DNA from: Hymenobacter perfusus
Lineage (GTDB): Bacteria; Bacteroidota; Bacteroidia; Cytophagales; Hymenobacteraceae
NCBI RefSeq assembly: GCF_003944765.1
Contig: NZ_RWIU01000002.1
Coordinates: 620,001 to 684,000 of the forward strand
DNA length: 64,000 nucleotides
Direction: 5' to 3'
Shown: in pieces, positions 44,112 to 52,941 of the stretch
Numbering within the stretch: the stretch's first letter is position 1
Layout of the letters: every line of letters starts with the position of its first letter
Notes under the pieces: model-generated
Database searches by the model: none
Seen by the model: only the letters and a program-made list of their open reading frames with translations
What the model was told of the DNA's origin: nothing
Program-made: the position numbers and the translations under genes

Positions 44112-45059
44112 ATGCTCCTCGATTTCGAACAACCGATTGCCGCTCTCGAAGGCAAGCTCCGTGAAATGCAACAACTGGCCCTTGATAGCCAGGTGGACGT
44201 CTCGGAGGCGGTAACGGCCCTCGAAGCCAAAATAAAAGCGCTTAAAAAGGAAACGTACGCCAACCTGACCCGCTGGCAGCGCGTGCAACTCTCGCGCCAT
44301 CCTGACCGCCCTTACACCCTCGATTACATTGCGGGCATGAGCGAGAAGTTCATTGAGCTGCACGGCGACCGGACCGTGGGCGACGATAAGGCCATGGTGG
44401 GCGGATTCGGTGAAATTGACGGTCGCTCGGTGATGTTCATCGGCCAGCAGAAGGGCCGCAACACCAAACAGCGGCAGTTCCGCAACTTCGGCATGCCCAA
44501 CCCCGAGGGCTACCGCAAGGCGTTGCGCCTGATGAAGCTGGCTGAAAAGTTCAACCGTCCCATCGTCACGCTCATTGATACGCCGGGTGCGTTTCCCGGC
44601 CTTGAGGCCGAAGAGCGGGGGCAGGGTGAGGCCATTGCCCGCAACCTCAAGGAAATGTTTCTGCTGAAGGTGCCCGTTATCTGCATCATCATTGGCGAGG
44701 GAGCCTCCGGCGGGGCTTTGGGTATTGCCATCGGCGACCGGGTGCTGATGCTGGAAAACACTTGGTACTCTGTTATTTCGCCCGAGTCGTGCAGCAGCAT
44801 CCTGTGGCGCAGCTGGGACTACAAGGAGCAGGCCGCTGAGGCCCTCAAGCTCACGGCCACCGATATGCTGGGCAATAAGCTCGTGGATGGCATCGTGAAG
44901 GAGCCCCTGGGTGGCGCCCACACCGACGCGGCTACTATGATTAAAACCCTCAAAAAGACTATCCTCAAAACCCTCGACGAACTGGAAGCCCTGCCGGCCG
45001 AGGAGCGCATCAGCCAGCGCATCGATAAGTTCTCGAACATGGGCGTGGTGCTGGAGTAA
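44112..45059 (+). CDS. accA: Acetyl-CoA carboxylase carboxyltransferase subunit alpha
   Basis: A 315-residue AccA, the usual length. With AccD it transfers the carboxyl group from biotin (on AccB) to acetyl-CoA, making malonyl-CoA for fatty acid synthesis. Recognisable segments are [18 protein letters not shown] at the N-terminus, [49 protein letters not shown], and [32 protein letters not shown], which forms the oxyanion and CoA site. ATG at 44112 is preferred to the GTG two codons upstream. It is not linked to accD here, which is common in bacteria. Confidence 0.97.
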   Translation: MLLDFEQPIAALEGKLREMQQLALDSQVDVSEAVTALEAKIKALKKETYANLTRWQRVQLSRHPDRPYTLDYIAGMSEKFIELHGDRTVGDDKAMVGGFGEIDGRSVMFIGQQKGRNTKQRQFRNFGMPNPEGYRKALRLMKLAEKFNRPIVTLIDTPGAFPGLEAEERGQGEAIARNLKEMFLLKVPVICIIIGEGASGGALGIAIGDRVLMLENTWYSVISPESCSSILWRSWDYKEQAAEALKLTATDMLGNKLVDGIVKEPLGGAHTDAATMIKTLKKTILKTLDELEALPAEERISQRIDKFSNMGVVLE

Positions 45060-45083
45060 GCGCAAACGGCTAAATACCTCCTG

Positions 45084-45168
45084 GTCATCCTGAGCGGAGC
45101 GAAGAACTTTATCACAACTGAACGCATCGTTGCAACGTGATAAGGTCCTTCGCTCCGCTCAGGATGAC
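45084..45168. repeat. Inverted repeat with 32-bp arms, REP- or MITE-like
   Basis: Arms 45084-45115 and 45137-45168 match in inverted orientation with two mismatches and begin GTCATCCTGAGCGGAGCGAA. It is similar in design to the element at 24017-24132. It lies between accA and an MBL-fold gene and may act as a terminator for accA. Confidence 0.8.
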
Positions 45169-45209
45169 ATTTTTTTATTCCTTTACCGTTTCAATCCCAC
45201 CCCCTTGTT

Positions 45210-46052
45210 ATGACCGTTCACACCCTCGATACCGGCCTGTTTAAACTGGATGGCGGCGCCATGTTTGGCGTGGTGCCCAAAAGCATGTGGCAGAAGCTGG
45301 TGCCCGCCGATGACCACAATATGTGCACTTGGGCATTACGCTGCCTGCTGGTGGAAGATGGGAACCGCCTCACGCTGGTGGATACGGGCATCGGGAGCAA
45401 ACAGGACGGGAAGTTTCGGGGACACTTTTACCTGCACGGCGACGATACGCTGGAAAACTCCCTGCGGCAGCGCGGCTTCACGTCTTCCGACATCACCGAC
45501 GTATTCCTGACCCACCTGCATTTCGACCACGTGGGCGGGGCCGTGGTGCGCACCCCCGACGACAAGCTGCAACTGGCCTTCCCCAACGCCACCTACTGGA
45601 GCAACCAAGCCCATTGGGACTGGGCCCTGACGCCCAATCCACGCGAAAAGGCTAGTTTTCTGCAGGAAAATATCCGGCCCATCCAGGAAAGCGGTCACCT
45701 GCAGTTTGTGCAGGAGGGCGTACCGGCCGGGCTGCCAATGTTCCAGGAAATTGTATTTGTGGATGGGCACACTGAGAAGATGATGCTGCCGGTGCTGCCG
45801 TACAAAGGCCGCACGCTGGCTTTCGTGGCCGACCTGATTCCAAGTGCCGCCCACGTGCCGCTGCCCTACGTGATGGGTTACGACATGCGCCCCCTGCAAA
45901 CGATGCAGGAAAAAGACACGCTGCTGCAGCGGGCCGCACAGGAAAACTGGGTGCTGGTGCTGGAACACGATGCCCAGACCGAGTGCATCACCGTGCAGCA
46001 CACTGAAAAAGGCATCCGGGTAGCGGAACGGTTCCGTTTGAGCGAGCTGTAA
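45210..46052 (+). CDS. MBL-fold metallo-hydrolase
   Basis: A 280-residue metallo-beta-lactamase-fold hydrolase. The zinc motif is THLHFDHVGG (HxHxDH, near residue 110), after an early Asp in LVDTGIGSK. Later His residues (DGHTEK and LEHDAQTE) complete the two-metal site. It resembles the AttM/quorum-quenching and general hydrolase group rather than RNase Z. Substrate unknown. No signal peptide, so cytoplasmic. Confidence 0.88.
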   Translation: MTVHTLDTGLFKLDGGAMFGVVPKSMWQKLVPADDHNMCTWALRCLLVEDGNRLTLVDTGIGSKQDGKFRGHFYLHGDDTLENSLRQRGFTSSDITDVFLTHLHFDHVGGAVVRTPDDKLQLAFPNATYWSNQAHWDWALTPNPREKASFLQENIRPIQESGHLQFVQEGVPAGLPMFQEIVFVDGHTEKMMLPVLPYKGRTLAFVADLIPSAAHVPLPYVMGYDMRPLQTMQEKDTLLQRAAQENWVLVLEHDAQTECITVQHTEKGIRVAERFRLSEL

Positions 46053-46121
46053 GGCGTTGCTGTTGCTGGTTTTTTTGTTGGTTTTTGGTTTTTCGTCACT
46101 TCCAGCCTCGTCAGTCCCGTG

Positions 46122-46961
46122 ATGCAGACCTCACCGCCAACTCCCGCAAATGAACCGTTAGCCACCAGCAGCCAACAACCAACAACAAAAAAACAACTGG
46201 GGCTGGCGCTGTCCGGCGGGGGAGCCCGGGGCATTGCCCATTTGGGCGTATTGGCGGCGCTGGAGGAGTTGCAGCTGCCCGTAGCGTGCCTGGCGGGCGT
46301 TTCGTCGGGGGGGATTGTGGGAGCGTTGTATGCGGCTGGCTTGCCGCCGCGGGAGGTGCTGCGGCTGCTGCGGGCGTTGTCCCTCATCCGGATTACCCGC
46401 GTGGCCCTGAGCAGCTACGGCCTGCTGCGCATGGATGCCGTGGGGACGCTGCTGGAGCAATACCTGGGCATCGGGTGCACCTTCGAGCAGCTGCGGCTGC
46501 CCCTGACGCTGGTGGCTACCGACTTGCTGGCGGGTACGTCCGTGCGGTTTTCGAGCGGCCCTTTGATTCCGCCGCTGCTGGCCTCGGCAGCCGTACCCAT
46601 CCTGTACCGGCCGGTAGAGTACCAGGGCCGGCAGCTGGTGGATGGCGGGCTGCTGAACAATCTGCCGGTAGAGGCGCTGGCGGAAAATGCTTCGCCGGAG
46701 TTGCGGCTGGTGGGCGTGCATTGCAATCCGCCCAACCCGGCCGCGCAGGTTGCCAACTTCCGGGCCTTGGTGGAGCGTACCTTTAACCTGGCCATTGGCA
46801 GCAACACGGTGCAGAGCCGGCAACTATGCCATCTGCTGCTGGAGCCACCGGCGCTGCGGCAGTATCGGACCATGAGCTTCCGACGGGCTCCGGAACTATT
46901 CGACATCGGCTACCAGTACACGCTGGAGCAGGCCGGGGCGCTGGAAAACCTGCTGCGTTGA
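46122..46961 (+). CDS. Patatin-like phospholipase
   Basis: A 279-residue patatin-family lipid acyl hydrolase with a Ser-Asp dyad. Visible motifs are the oxyanion loop LSGGGARGIAHLG (about 28-40), the nucleophile elbow GVSSGG (about 61-66) and the DGG motif VDGGLLNNLP. No signal peptide or POTRA/barrel extension, so it is probably a cytosolic or inner-face enzyme of the RssA type. The first 25 or so residues (PTPANEPLATSSQQPTTKKQ) are low-complexity and encoded by DNA that resembles a dispersed repeat, so the native start may differ. Confidence 0.9.
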   Translation: MQTSPPTPANEPLATSSQQPTTKKQLGLALSGGGARGIAHLGVLAALEELQLPVACLAGVSSGGIVGALYAAGLPPREVLRLLRALSLIRITRVALSSYGLLRMDAVGTLLEQYLGIGCTFEQLRLPLTLVATDLLAGTSVRFSSGPLIPPLLASAAVPILYRPVEYQGRQLVDGGLLNNLPVEALAENASPELRLVGVHCNPPNPAAQVANFRALVERTFNLAIGSNTVQSRQLCHLLLEPPALRQYRTMSFRRAPELFDIGYQYTLEQAGALENLLR

Positions 46962-46992
46962 GGTAGCGCTGGGTGCTTACGAGGCAATTTTC

Positions 46993-47000
46993 TAGCTTTG
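46993..47000 (+). promoter_or_regulatory. Bacteroidota-type -7 box
   Basis: TAGCTTTG matches TAnnTTTG, about 50 bases before the acyltransferase start codon. Confidence 0.45.
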
Positions 47001-47049
47001 GGATACGGTAGCCTTCCCGAATCCATCCGGCTACTGCTTTTACCTGTTT

Positions 47050-47619
47050 ATGGCGCGCAAGACTTCTACCTTCTGGTACTACATTTCAAAGGCTATTTTT
47101 GCCGTGGCCGGCTGGCGCCTGGGGCCGCAGGTGCCGCCTGAAATCAAGAAAAGCATGATGATTGCCGCGCCCCACACCAGCAACTGGGACTTCATCTTCT
47201 CCCGCGCTGCTTTTTTTCTGATGGATGTTGACGTGAAGCTCACCATCAAAAAGGAGTGGACCACTATTCCGGTGCTGGGCGCGCTGGTGCGCAGCCTCGG
47301 CGGGCTGGCCGTAGACCGCAGCCGCAACAACAGCCTCGTGGATGCTATGGTGCAACTCTTTCAGGAGCGGGAGGAACTGGTGATTCTCATCACGCCCGAA
47401 GGCACCCGCAAGTACCAGCCCAAGTGGCGCAAGGGCTTCTACCACGCGGCGCTGGGGGCCGGCGTACCCATTTTGCTTGGCTACCTCGATTACAAGAACA
47501 AGGAAGCTGGCGTTGGTCCTGCTTTCTGGCCCACCGGCGACTACGAAAAAGACCTGGAAGAAATCAAGGCCTTCTACCGCACTAAGCAGGGCCGCTTCCC
47601 GGAGAAGGGCGTGCGCTAA
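47050..47619 (+). CDS. 1-acyl-sn-glycerol-3-phosphate acyltransferase-like protein (PlsC family)
   Basis: A 189-residue short acyltransferase. The catalytic HxxxxD is read in PHTSNWDF (about 41-48). Later blocks are LGGLAVDRSRNNS and TPEGTRKYQPKWRKGFYHAA, the PEGTR substrate site. The enzyme probably transfers an acyl chain to lysophosphatidic acid or a similar lipid at the inner membrane. The short length and single N-terminal hydrophobic stretch are typical of the Bacteroidota variant. It follows the patatin gene, giving a small lipid-turnover group; separate promoter-like boxes suggest independent transcription. Confidence 0.88.
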   Translation: MARKTSTFWYYISKAIFAVAGWRLGPQVPPEIKKSMMIAAPHTSNWDFIFSRAAFFLMDVDVKLTIKKEWTTIPVLGALVRSLGGLAVDRSRNNSLVDAMVQLFQEREELVILITPEGTRKYQPKWRKGFYHAALGAGVPILLGYLDYKNKEAGVGPAFWPTGDYEKDLEEIKAFYRTKQGRFPEKGVR

Positions 47620-47632
47620 GTAATTGGTAGCA

Positions 47633-47683
47633 GAAGCGGCGGAAACCAAGCGGCGGCTAAGCTGCCTGGATTTCCGCCGCTTC
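47633..47683 (+). terminator. Hairpin after the acyltransferase gene
   Basis: GAAGCGGCGGAAA (47633-47645) pairs perfectly with TTTCCGCCGCTTC (47671-47683) around a 25-base loop. There is no long T-run, so terminator function is likely but not certain. Confidence 0.5.
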
Positions 47684-47729
47684 CGCTATCTTGCCGGCCG
47701 CACGTTGTACTTCCGCCTGCGCCTGCCTC

Positions 47730-48260
47730 ATGGAAAAACTACAAACGCTGGTCTGGCTGCTGATTGGGCTGGGCGTGTTCATCTGGCGCATGGTGCAGAA
47801 GGCGCGGGCCACCACCCAGCAGGAGCAGCGCGAGCGGCCCCGCGCCACTGGCAAAGTGCCGCCCCTGCCCAGCGGAAGCTTTGAGGAGCTGCTGAAGCAG
47901 ATGCAGGCGCAGAACCGTCCGGCGGCAGCTCCCACAGCCACTCCGGTCACGCCGGCCGGCCGGCCGCTGCCCCGGGAAACCCCGGTACCCGCCCGCAGCC
48001 TGGAGCGCACCGAAACAGCCGCCCGCTCTCTGGAACAGTCTGCCACAGCCCGTTCGCTGGAAGCACCGCGCCGCGAAGCCCGCCTGGCATCCTCGCTGCC
48101 CCGTACCAATACTCAGCATGGCCAGGAGGACTACTGGAGCCGGCAGCCGCGCTCCGGGCAGGGCAATGATACCCGCCGCACCGTCAAGGGTATGCTGCAA
48201 AACCCTGCCGATGTGCGCGCCGCCTTTGTGCTGGGCGAGATTTTGCAGCGGCGGTTTTAG
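47730..48260 (+). CDS. Single-pass membrane protein of unknown function
   Basis: A 176-residue protein with one N-terminal membrane helix (MEKLQTLVWLLIGLGVFIWRMV). A Gln/Arg/Ala/Pro-rich, probably disordered cytoplasmic region follows, with repeats of the type ARSLE (SLERTETAARSLEQSATARSLE cut by short spacers). A short conserved-looking C-terminal patch ends GMLQNPADVRAAFVLGEILQ. The C-terminal patch suggests a binding element. ATG at 47730 is chosen because upstream codons look non-coding. Function unknown. Confidence 0.7.
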   Translation: MEKLQTLVWLLIGLGVFIWRMVQKARATTQQEQRERPRATGKVPPLPSGSFEELLKQMQAQNRPAAAPTATPVTPAGRPLPRETPVPARSLERTETAARSLEQSATARSLEAPRREARLASSLPRTNTQHGQEDYWSRQPRSGQGNDTRRTVKGMLQNPADVRAAFVLGEILQRRF

Positions 48261-48308
48261 GTAGCACAAAAAGTGCCTGGTTCGTCATACCATATGAGGC
48301 GTGACGGA

Positions 48309-48355
48309 AGCCCTTTTCTCCCTGATTCTCACGGAGAAATTAAGGAGAAAAGGCT
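48309..48355. terminator. Bidirectional hairpin overlapping a stop codon
   Basis: AGCCCTTTTCTCC (48309-48321) pairs with GGAGAAAAGGCT (48344-48355) with one bulge. The stop codon of the minus-strand gene (48340-48342) lies in its loop side. It serves two convergent genes. Confidence 0.5.
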
Positions 48356-48810
48356 GTTCCCAGCAGCGAGTATAGGTCATTCTGCTCTTCGGCTTGCTGC
48401 ATCTGCGTGAGTTGTTGCTGAAGTTGCTCTTGCGTGCAGCCGGGATGTATCCAGAGATGATGCAGAATGTATTCCAGTACCGTCCGGATATGGTAGCGGT
48501 TGGAAGAACGAAAGGTGGGTCGTTGTTCGGGCCAGCCTTCGGTGTCATTTGCAAGTCGGAAAATAACCAGGCTGAAAGCGCCGCTGGGGTCACCGTCCGG
48601 GTACCAGCCCAGGTCAACGAGCCAGCCGGTGGGATTCGCTTCCTGCTGTCCGGCCGCAGAAAGCCGCATGAATTCCAGCCAAAGCAGGTCTTCTTTGTAG
48701 TAGTGAAAGTTGGTAATCCAATCCTCTTTCACCACCATGTCCTCATCGCCGAAGGAGTTGTAGCAAACGGCCCAGCCGGCGGGCAGGCGCAAACGCATTA
48801 GTTCTGCCAT
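48340..48810 (-). CDS. Hypothetical protein, possible immunity-type protein
   Basis: A 156-residue soluble protein with no signal peptide. Segments such as LPAGWAVCYNSFGDED (about 10-25), EDLLWLEF and GWLVDLGWYPDGDPSGAFSLVIFR (about 62-85) recall small cytosolic proteins that accompany polymorphic toxins in Bacteroidota, but no toxin is adjacent and the match is from memory. It lies 7 bases after the DUF4159 gene on the same strand, so the two may be co-transcribed. Composition is somewhat AT-richer than the neighbours. Confidence 0.6.
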   Translation of the reverse strand: MAELMRLRLPAGWAVCYNSFGDEDMVVKEDWITNFHYYKEDLLWLEFMRLSAAGQQEANPTGWLVDLGWYPDGDPSGAFSLVIFRLANDTEGWPEQRPTFRSSNRYHIRTVLEYILHHLWIHPGCTQEQLQQQLTQMQQAEEQNDLYSLLGTAFSP

Positions 48811-48817
48811 CGGATTG

Positions 48818-49486
48818 CTACTCCTGGGTCAGGGCGTAGGTGACCAGGTTGGCGCCCATTTTCAGGGCCGCGTCGTGGGTGGCGGGGGTGTCTTCGGGGT
48901 AGGTGCCCAAGTCTTCCCAGCCGTTGCCCAGGTCGCACTCGAAGCTGTAGAAGCATACCAGCCGGCCCTTGTAGAGCAGCCCGAAGCCCTGGGGCCGCTT
49001 GCCGTCGTGCTCGTGCACCTTAGGCAGGCCGCGCGGAAACTGGAATTTCTGGTGGTACACGGGGTGCGTGAAAGGCAACTCCACGAATTCCAGCTCAGGA
49101 AATACCTTCTTCATCTCGGGCCGGATGAATTTGTCGAGGCCGTAGTTGTCATCAATGTGCAGAAACCCGCCCCCAATGAGGTAGCGGCGCAGGTTGCGGG
49201 CCTCGGCGTCGGTGAACGTGACGTTGCCGTGGCCGGTCATGTGTACGAAGGGGTAGGTGAGCAGCTCCGGCGAATCAAGCTCCACGGTAGCCTCCTCGGG
49301 GTCGATGTTGGTGCGCAGGGCCTGGTTGCAGAAGCGGATGAGGTTGGGCAGGCTGGTTTTGTTGGCGTACCAGTCGCCGCCGCCGCCGTAGTGCAGCTTG
49401 GCTAGGCGGAAGCTGGGGGCTGCGGGCGGTCCGGCGGCCATAATCAGGAACACCAGCAGGAAAGACAAACAAAAGGATTTGAGCAT
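48818..49486 (-). CDS. DUF4159 domain protein, exported
   Basis: A 222-residue protein with an N-terminal signal or anchor (MLKSFCLSFLLVFLIMAAG). It then has the DUF4159 pattern: FRLAKLHYGGGGDWYANKTSL (about 26-46), TGHGNVTFTDAEARNLRRYL, GGGFLHIDDNYGLDKF and GRLVCFYSFECDLGNGWED. DUF4159 proteins resemble glutamine-amidotransferase-like folds and often occur with MoxR/DUF58 gene sets. None of those is here. The product is probably periplasmic. Start at 49486 gives the best signal peptide. Confidence 0.85.
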   Translation of the reverse strand: MLKSFCLSFLLVFLIMAAGPPAAPSFRLAKLHYGGGGDWYANKTSLPNLIRFCNQALRTNIDPEEATVELDSPELLTYPFVHMTGHGNVTFTDAEARNLRRYLIGGGFLHIDDNYGLDKFIRPEMKKVFPELEFVELPFTHPVYHQKFQFPRGLPKVHEHDGKRPQGFGLLYKGRLVCFYSFECDLGNGWEDLGTYPEDTPATHDAALKMGANLVTYALTQE

Positions 49487-49645
49487 AGAGCAGGGGTAGA
49501 ATAGATCCACCGGTAAACAAAGTAACGGATAGCCTGGATAAGTTCAACGGAAGACACTTGCTACAAGCCATCTGCTCGACAAGATTGGGCTGATTTGTGA
49601 TTTAATTCATTTCTTGCCGAACAACTATATAAGTTATAGACACTG

Positions 49646-51076
49646 ATGGTAACCGGAAAGGATTTAGTAGACCTGGGATTGAAGCCCGGGAAGTGGTTTA
49701 AAGAAGTGCTGGAGCACATCAACACGCACGGGCTGGCCGGCGAAGCCCTGCACGCCTACCTCGATACGGTGAAGCCCGCCCCGGAGCTGCCGCTGCTGGC
49801 GGAGCCCGTGCCGTTTCATGAAAATATCCGCGCGGATACGCCCGTGGAGCAGGCCAACATTGAGTACGTACGCAAGTCGATGCAGCAGCTGATGCGCACG
49901 CCTACCGTAGTGGCGGGTGCCATCATGCCCGATGCCTGCCCCGCCGGCCCGGTGGGCACCATTCCGGTGGGCGGCATTGTGGTTACCCGCAACGCCATTC
50001 ATCCCGGCATGCACAGCGCGGATATCTGCTGCTCGGTGATGCTGACCAACCTGGGCAAAGTAGCGCCCAAAAGCGTGCTGGATGTTGCGCAGCAAATCAC
50101 GCATTTCGGTCCCGGCGGCCGCCTGCCGGAACAGCAATTTGAGCTGCCCGAGGAAATCGAGGCGGAATTCCGGGCCAATCCGTTTCTGAACTCATTGCGC
50201 AGCCTTAAATCGGCGCGGGAACACCTGGGTACGCAGGGCGACGGCAACCATTTTCTCTACGTGGGCGTGTCGCGCGCTACCGGCGACACCGTGCTGGTGA
50301 CCCACCACGGCTCGCGGGGGCCGGGCGCGGCTTTATACACGCAGGGTATGAAGGTGGCCGAACGGTTCCGGCAGGCCCTTTCGCCCGCCACCGACCCGCA
50401 CAACGCCTGGATTCCCAGCCAGTCGCCGGAAGGCGAGGACTACTGGGCGGCGCTCCAGACCATCCGCAAGTGGACCAAGCAAAACCATTTGTGTTTGCAC
50501 GAAGCCATTGTGGGGCAGCTGGGCGCTACGGTGCAGCAGCGGTTCTGGAACGAGCACAACTTCGTGTTTCGCGACGGGGAGCTGTTTTATCACGCCAAAG
50601 GTGCCACGCCGCTGGATCCGAAATTCATGCCCGACATCACCGGCCCGCGCATTATTCCGCTGAATATGGCCCAGCCCATCCTCATTGTGGAGGGTGTCAC
50701 CACGGCGAATAATCTGGGTTTCGCGCCCCACGGCGCTGGCCGCAACCTGAGCCGTACCGGCCACAAGCGCAGCAAAATCGGCCAGACAAAAGAGGATTTA
50801 TTCGCGGAGGAAACCCAGGGTATCGACGCCCGGTTTTTCTTTAACCGAATCGATATTTCCGAACTGCCCAGCGCCTACAAAGACGCCCACGAAGTAAAGC
50901 GGCAGATTACGGAGTTCGACCTGGCCACCACCATCGACGAAATCCTGCCCTACGGCTGCATTATGGCCGGCGACTGGGAGCAGGACGCACCCTGGCGCAA
51001 GAAAAAGCTGGCCAAGGAAGCCGCCCGGTTGGCTGCTGAAGATACCCAGGCCGACAGTTCGGCGGTGGCGGAATAG
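49646..51076 (+). CDS. rtcB: RtcB-family RNA ligase
   Basis: A 476-residue RtcB-type RNA ligase, which joins 2',3'-cyclic phosphate or 3'-phosphate ends to 5'-OH ends using GTP and manganese. Key residues are all present: Asp126 and Cys129 in HSADICCSV, GDGNHF (198-203, with Asn201 and His202), HHGSRG, and the guanylylated His362 in APHGAGRNLSR. It provides a sealing route that differs from that of Pnkp. No archease gene or Rsr (Ro60-like) gene is visible beside it. The 159-base upstream gap has no strong promoter match. It is convergent with rsmE. Confidence 0.94.
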   Translation: MVTGKDLVDLGLKPGKWFKEVLEHINTHGLAGEALHAYLDTVKPAPELPLLAEPVPFHENIRADTPVEQANIEYVRKSMQQLMRTPTVVAGAIMPDACPAGPVGTIPVGGIVVTRNAIHPGMHSADICCSVMLTNLGKVAPKSVLDVAQQITHFGPGGRLPEQQFELPEEIEAEFRANPFLNSLRSLKSAREHLGTQGDGNHFLYVGVSRATGDTVLVTHHGSRGPGAALYTQGMKVAERFRQALSPATDPHNAWIPSQSPEGEDYWAALQTIRKWTKQNHLCLHEAIVGQLGATVQQRFWNEHNFVFRDGELFYHAKGATPLDPKFMPDITGPRIIPLNMAQPILIVEGVTTANNLGFAPHGAGRNLSRTGHKRSKIGQTKEDLFAEETQGIDARFFFNRIDISELPSAYKDAHEVKRQITEFDLATTIDEILPYGCIMAGDWEQDAPWRKKKLAKEAARLAAEDTQADSSAVAE

Positions 51077-51084
51077 CCACTCAA

Positions 51085-51804
51085 CTACGCTCCCGCCGCT
51101 AGCTCCCGCACTACGTGCGCCGTGTGCACGGCCGCCAAGGCGGCCGTTTCGGTGCGCAGGCGGGAAGCACCCAGCGTAACGGGCCGGATGCCCCGGGCAA
51201 AGGCGGCTTCGATTTCCTGGGGCGTAAAGTCGCCTTCCGGCCCGATGAGGATGCAGCAGGCGTCGCCGCGGGCCGCCACGCGGGCCAGTGGGGTTCGTTC
51301 CCCGTCTTCAAGATGGGCAATGAAGGTGGTTTCCGGCGCTACGGTAGGCAGGAAGCGGCCGAAATCCGTCAGCTCCGTGAGTTGCGGCAGCCACGCCTGG
51401 CCCGACTGCTTGAGGGCGCTGATAGCTATTTTCTCCAGGCGGTCCAGCTTCAGTTCGCGGCGCTCGGAGCGGGCGCAGCGCAGAAACGTGATGGTGTCTA
51501 CGCCCATTTCGGTAGCTTTTTCCACCAGCCACTCCATCCGGTCGAGGTTTTTGGTGGGGGCTACGGCCAGGTGTACCTGATAGGGGCGGCGCGGCACTTG
51601 CTGGGCTTGTACCACGCGCAATAGGCAGCGTTTGGGGTTGGCCTCGGCTACGGCCGCTTCGTATACGCCGCCTTGGCCGTTCACCAGTACCACCGGGTCG
51701 CCCTCGCTGAGGCGCAGCACGCGCACGGCATGCTTGCTCTCATCTTCGGGGAGCTGGTAGGTGGGGGCGGTGCTGAGGTCGGGGGCGAAAAAGGTGTGCG
51801 GCAT
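51085..51804 (-). CDS. rsmE: 16S rRNA (uracil1498-N3)-methyltransferase RsmE
   Basis: A 239-residue SPOUT-class methyltransferase that methylates U1498 in 16S rRNA. The N-terminal PUA-like part (about 1-70) has DESKHAVRVLRLSEGD. The C-terminal SPOUT knot shows EWLVEKATEMGVDTI, SALKQSGQAWLPQL, CILIGPEGDFTPQEIEAA and PVTLGASRLRTETAALAAV, which form the trefoil knot and bind S-adenosylmethionine. The start MPHTFFAPDL at 51804 is preferred to the longer frame from 51918, which overlaps the divergent SDR gene's upstream region. Confidence 0.95.
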   Translation of the reverse strand: MPHTFFAPDLSTAPTYQLPEDESKHAVRVLRLSEGDPVVLVNGQGGVYEAAVAEANPKRCLLRVVQAQQVPRRPYQVHLAVAPTKNLDRMEWLVEKATEMGVDTITFLRCARSERRELKLDRLEKIAISALKQSGQAWLPQLTELTDFGRFLPTVAPETTFIAHLEDGERTPLARVAARGDACCILIGPEGDFTPQEIEAAFARGIRPVTLGASRLRTETAALAAVHTAHVVRELAAGA

Positions 51805-51808
51805 AGAG

Positions 51809-51816
51809 CAAAGGTA
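51809..51816 (-). promoter_or_regulatory. -7 box abutting the rsmE start codon
   Basis: Minus-strand TACCTTTG ends four bases before the rsmE ATG, suggesting a leaderless transcript if used. Confidence 0.45.
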
Positions 51817-51918
51817 GGGCGAATCGGGAAGCTCGGGCATAACGCGGGCTACCCCGGCGCCGTACCCCTGAGGGTGCTGCCATCCGGCAGTTCCTTTCCA
51901 CGCACCCATTCCATCCAT

Positions 51919-52938
51919 ATGGCTACCAAACTCAAAAAACTACAGGATCAGGTTATCGTCATTACCGGCGCTTCGTCGGGCATTGGGTTGGTAACGGCCC
52001 GCATGGCCGCGGCCAAAGGCGCCAAGCTGGTGCTGGCTGCCCGCAGCGAAGACGCCCTGCGTCAGCTGACCGAAGAAATCAACCAGGCCGGTGGCACGGC
52101 CACGTACGTCATCACCGACGTGAGTAAGCCCGAGGAAGTACAGCGGCTGGCCCGTGAAGCCATCAGCAAGTTCGGTGGCTTTGATACCTGGATCAACAAT
52201 GCGGGCGTATCCATCTACGGCAAGCTGGAGCAAGTGCCCGTGGAGGATATGCGGCAGTTGTTCGAAGTGAATTTCTGGGGCCTCGTCAATGGCTCGCTGG
52301 AAGCGGCCAAACACCTGAAGTCGAAGGGCGGAGCCATCATCAACGTCGGGAGCATCCTGTCTGACATTACGGCTATTCTGCAGTCCATCTACTCGGCCAG
52401 CAAGCACGCCGTAAAGGGCTTTACCGACGGTTTGCGCATGGAACTGGAAATGGATGGGGCACCCGTTTCGGTAACGCTCATCCAGCCTTCGGCCATTGAT
52501 ACGCCCTACCCGGTGCACGCCAAAAACTACATGGAGCGCGAAGCCAAGCACGCGCCGCCCGCCTACGCCCCCGAAACGGTGGCCCGTGCCATTCTGCACT
52601 GCGCTGCTACGCCGGAGCGGGCCGTGGTAGTAGGTGGCGGCGGCAAAGCCTTCATTGGCATGGAGCACTGGACCCCTTCGCTGCTGGATAAGTTCATGGA
52701 GAAATCCTTCGCCCAACAGGAAAAAGCCGACTACGCCCCGCGGCCGCTCCACCAAAATGGCCTCGACAAGCCCGTGGGCGCTTTGCAGGAGCGAGGCAAC
52801 TACCCCGGCAGTACCCGGGAAACCAGTTACTACACCGAGGCCGTTACGGCAGGCAGCCCCGCCTTGCGCACGGCTTTGTTCGTTGGAGCCGGCGTAGCCC
52901 TGGCCGCGTGGCTGGGAGCCGGGAAGCGAGAGAACTAA
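51919..52938 (+). CDS. SDR-family oxidoreductase with C-terminal extension
   Basis: A 339-residue SDR. The Rossmann part has TGASSGIG (about 17-24), NNAGVSIYG, NVGSI with the catalytic Ser, and YSASK. The C-terminal 90 or so residues go beyond the classical fold (YAPRPLHQNGLDKPVGALQE) and end in a hydrophobic patch (TALFVGAGVALAAWLGAG), which may anchor the protein in the membrane. This longer type is common in Bacteroidota and is often annotated as a general SDR. Substrate unknown. A remarkable hairpin terminator follows immediately. Confidence 0.9.
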   Translation: MATKLKKLQDQVIVITGASSGIGLVTARMAAAKGAKLVLAARSEDALRQLTEEINQAGGTATYVITDVSKPEEVQRLAREAISKFGGFDTWINNAGVSIYGKLEQVPVEDMRQLFEVNFWGLVNGSLEAAKHLKSKGGAIINVGSILSDITAILQSIYSASKHAVKGFTDGLRMELEMDGAPVSVTLIQPSAIDTPYPVHAKNYMEREAKHAPPAYAPETVARAILHCAATPERAVVVGGGGKAFIGMEHWTPSLLDKFMEKSFAQQEKADYAPRPLHQNGLDKPVGALQERGNYPGSTRETSYYTEAVTAGSPALRTALFVGAGVALAAWLGAGKREN

Positions 52939-52941
52939 GCC

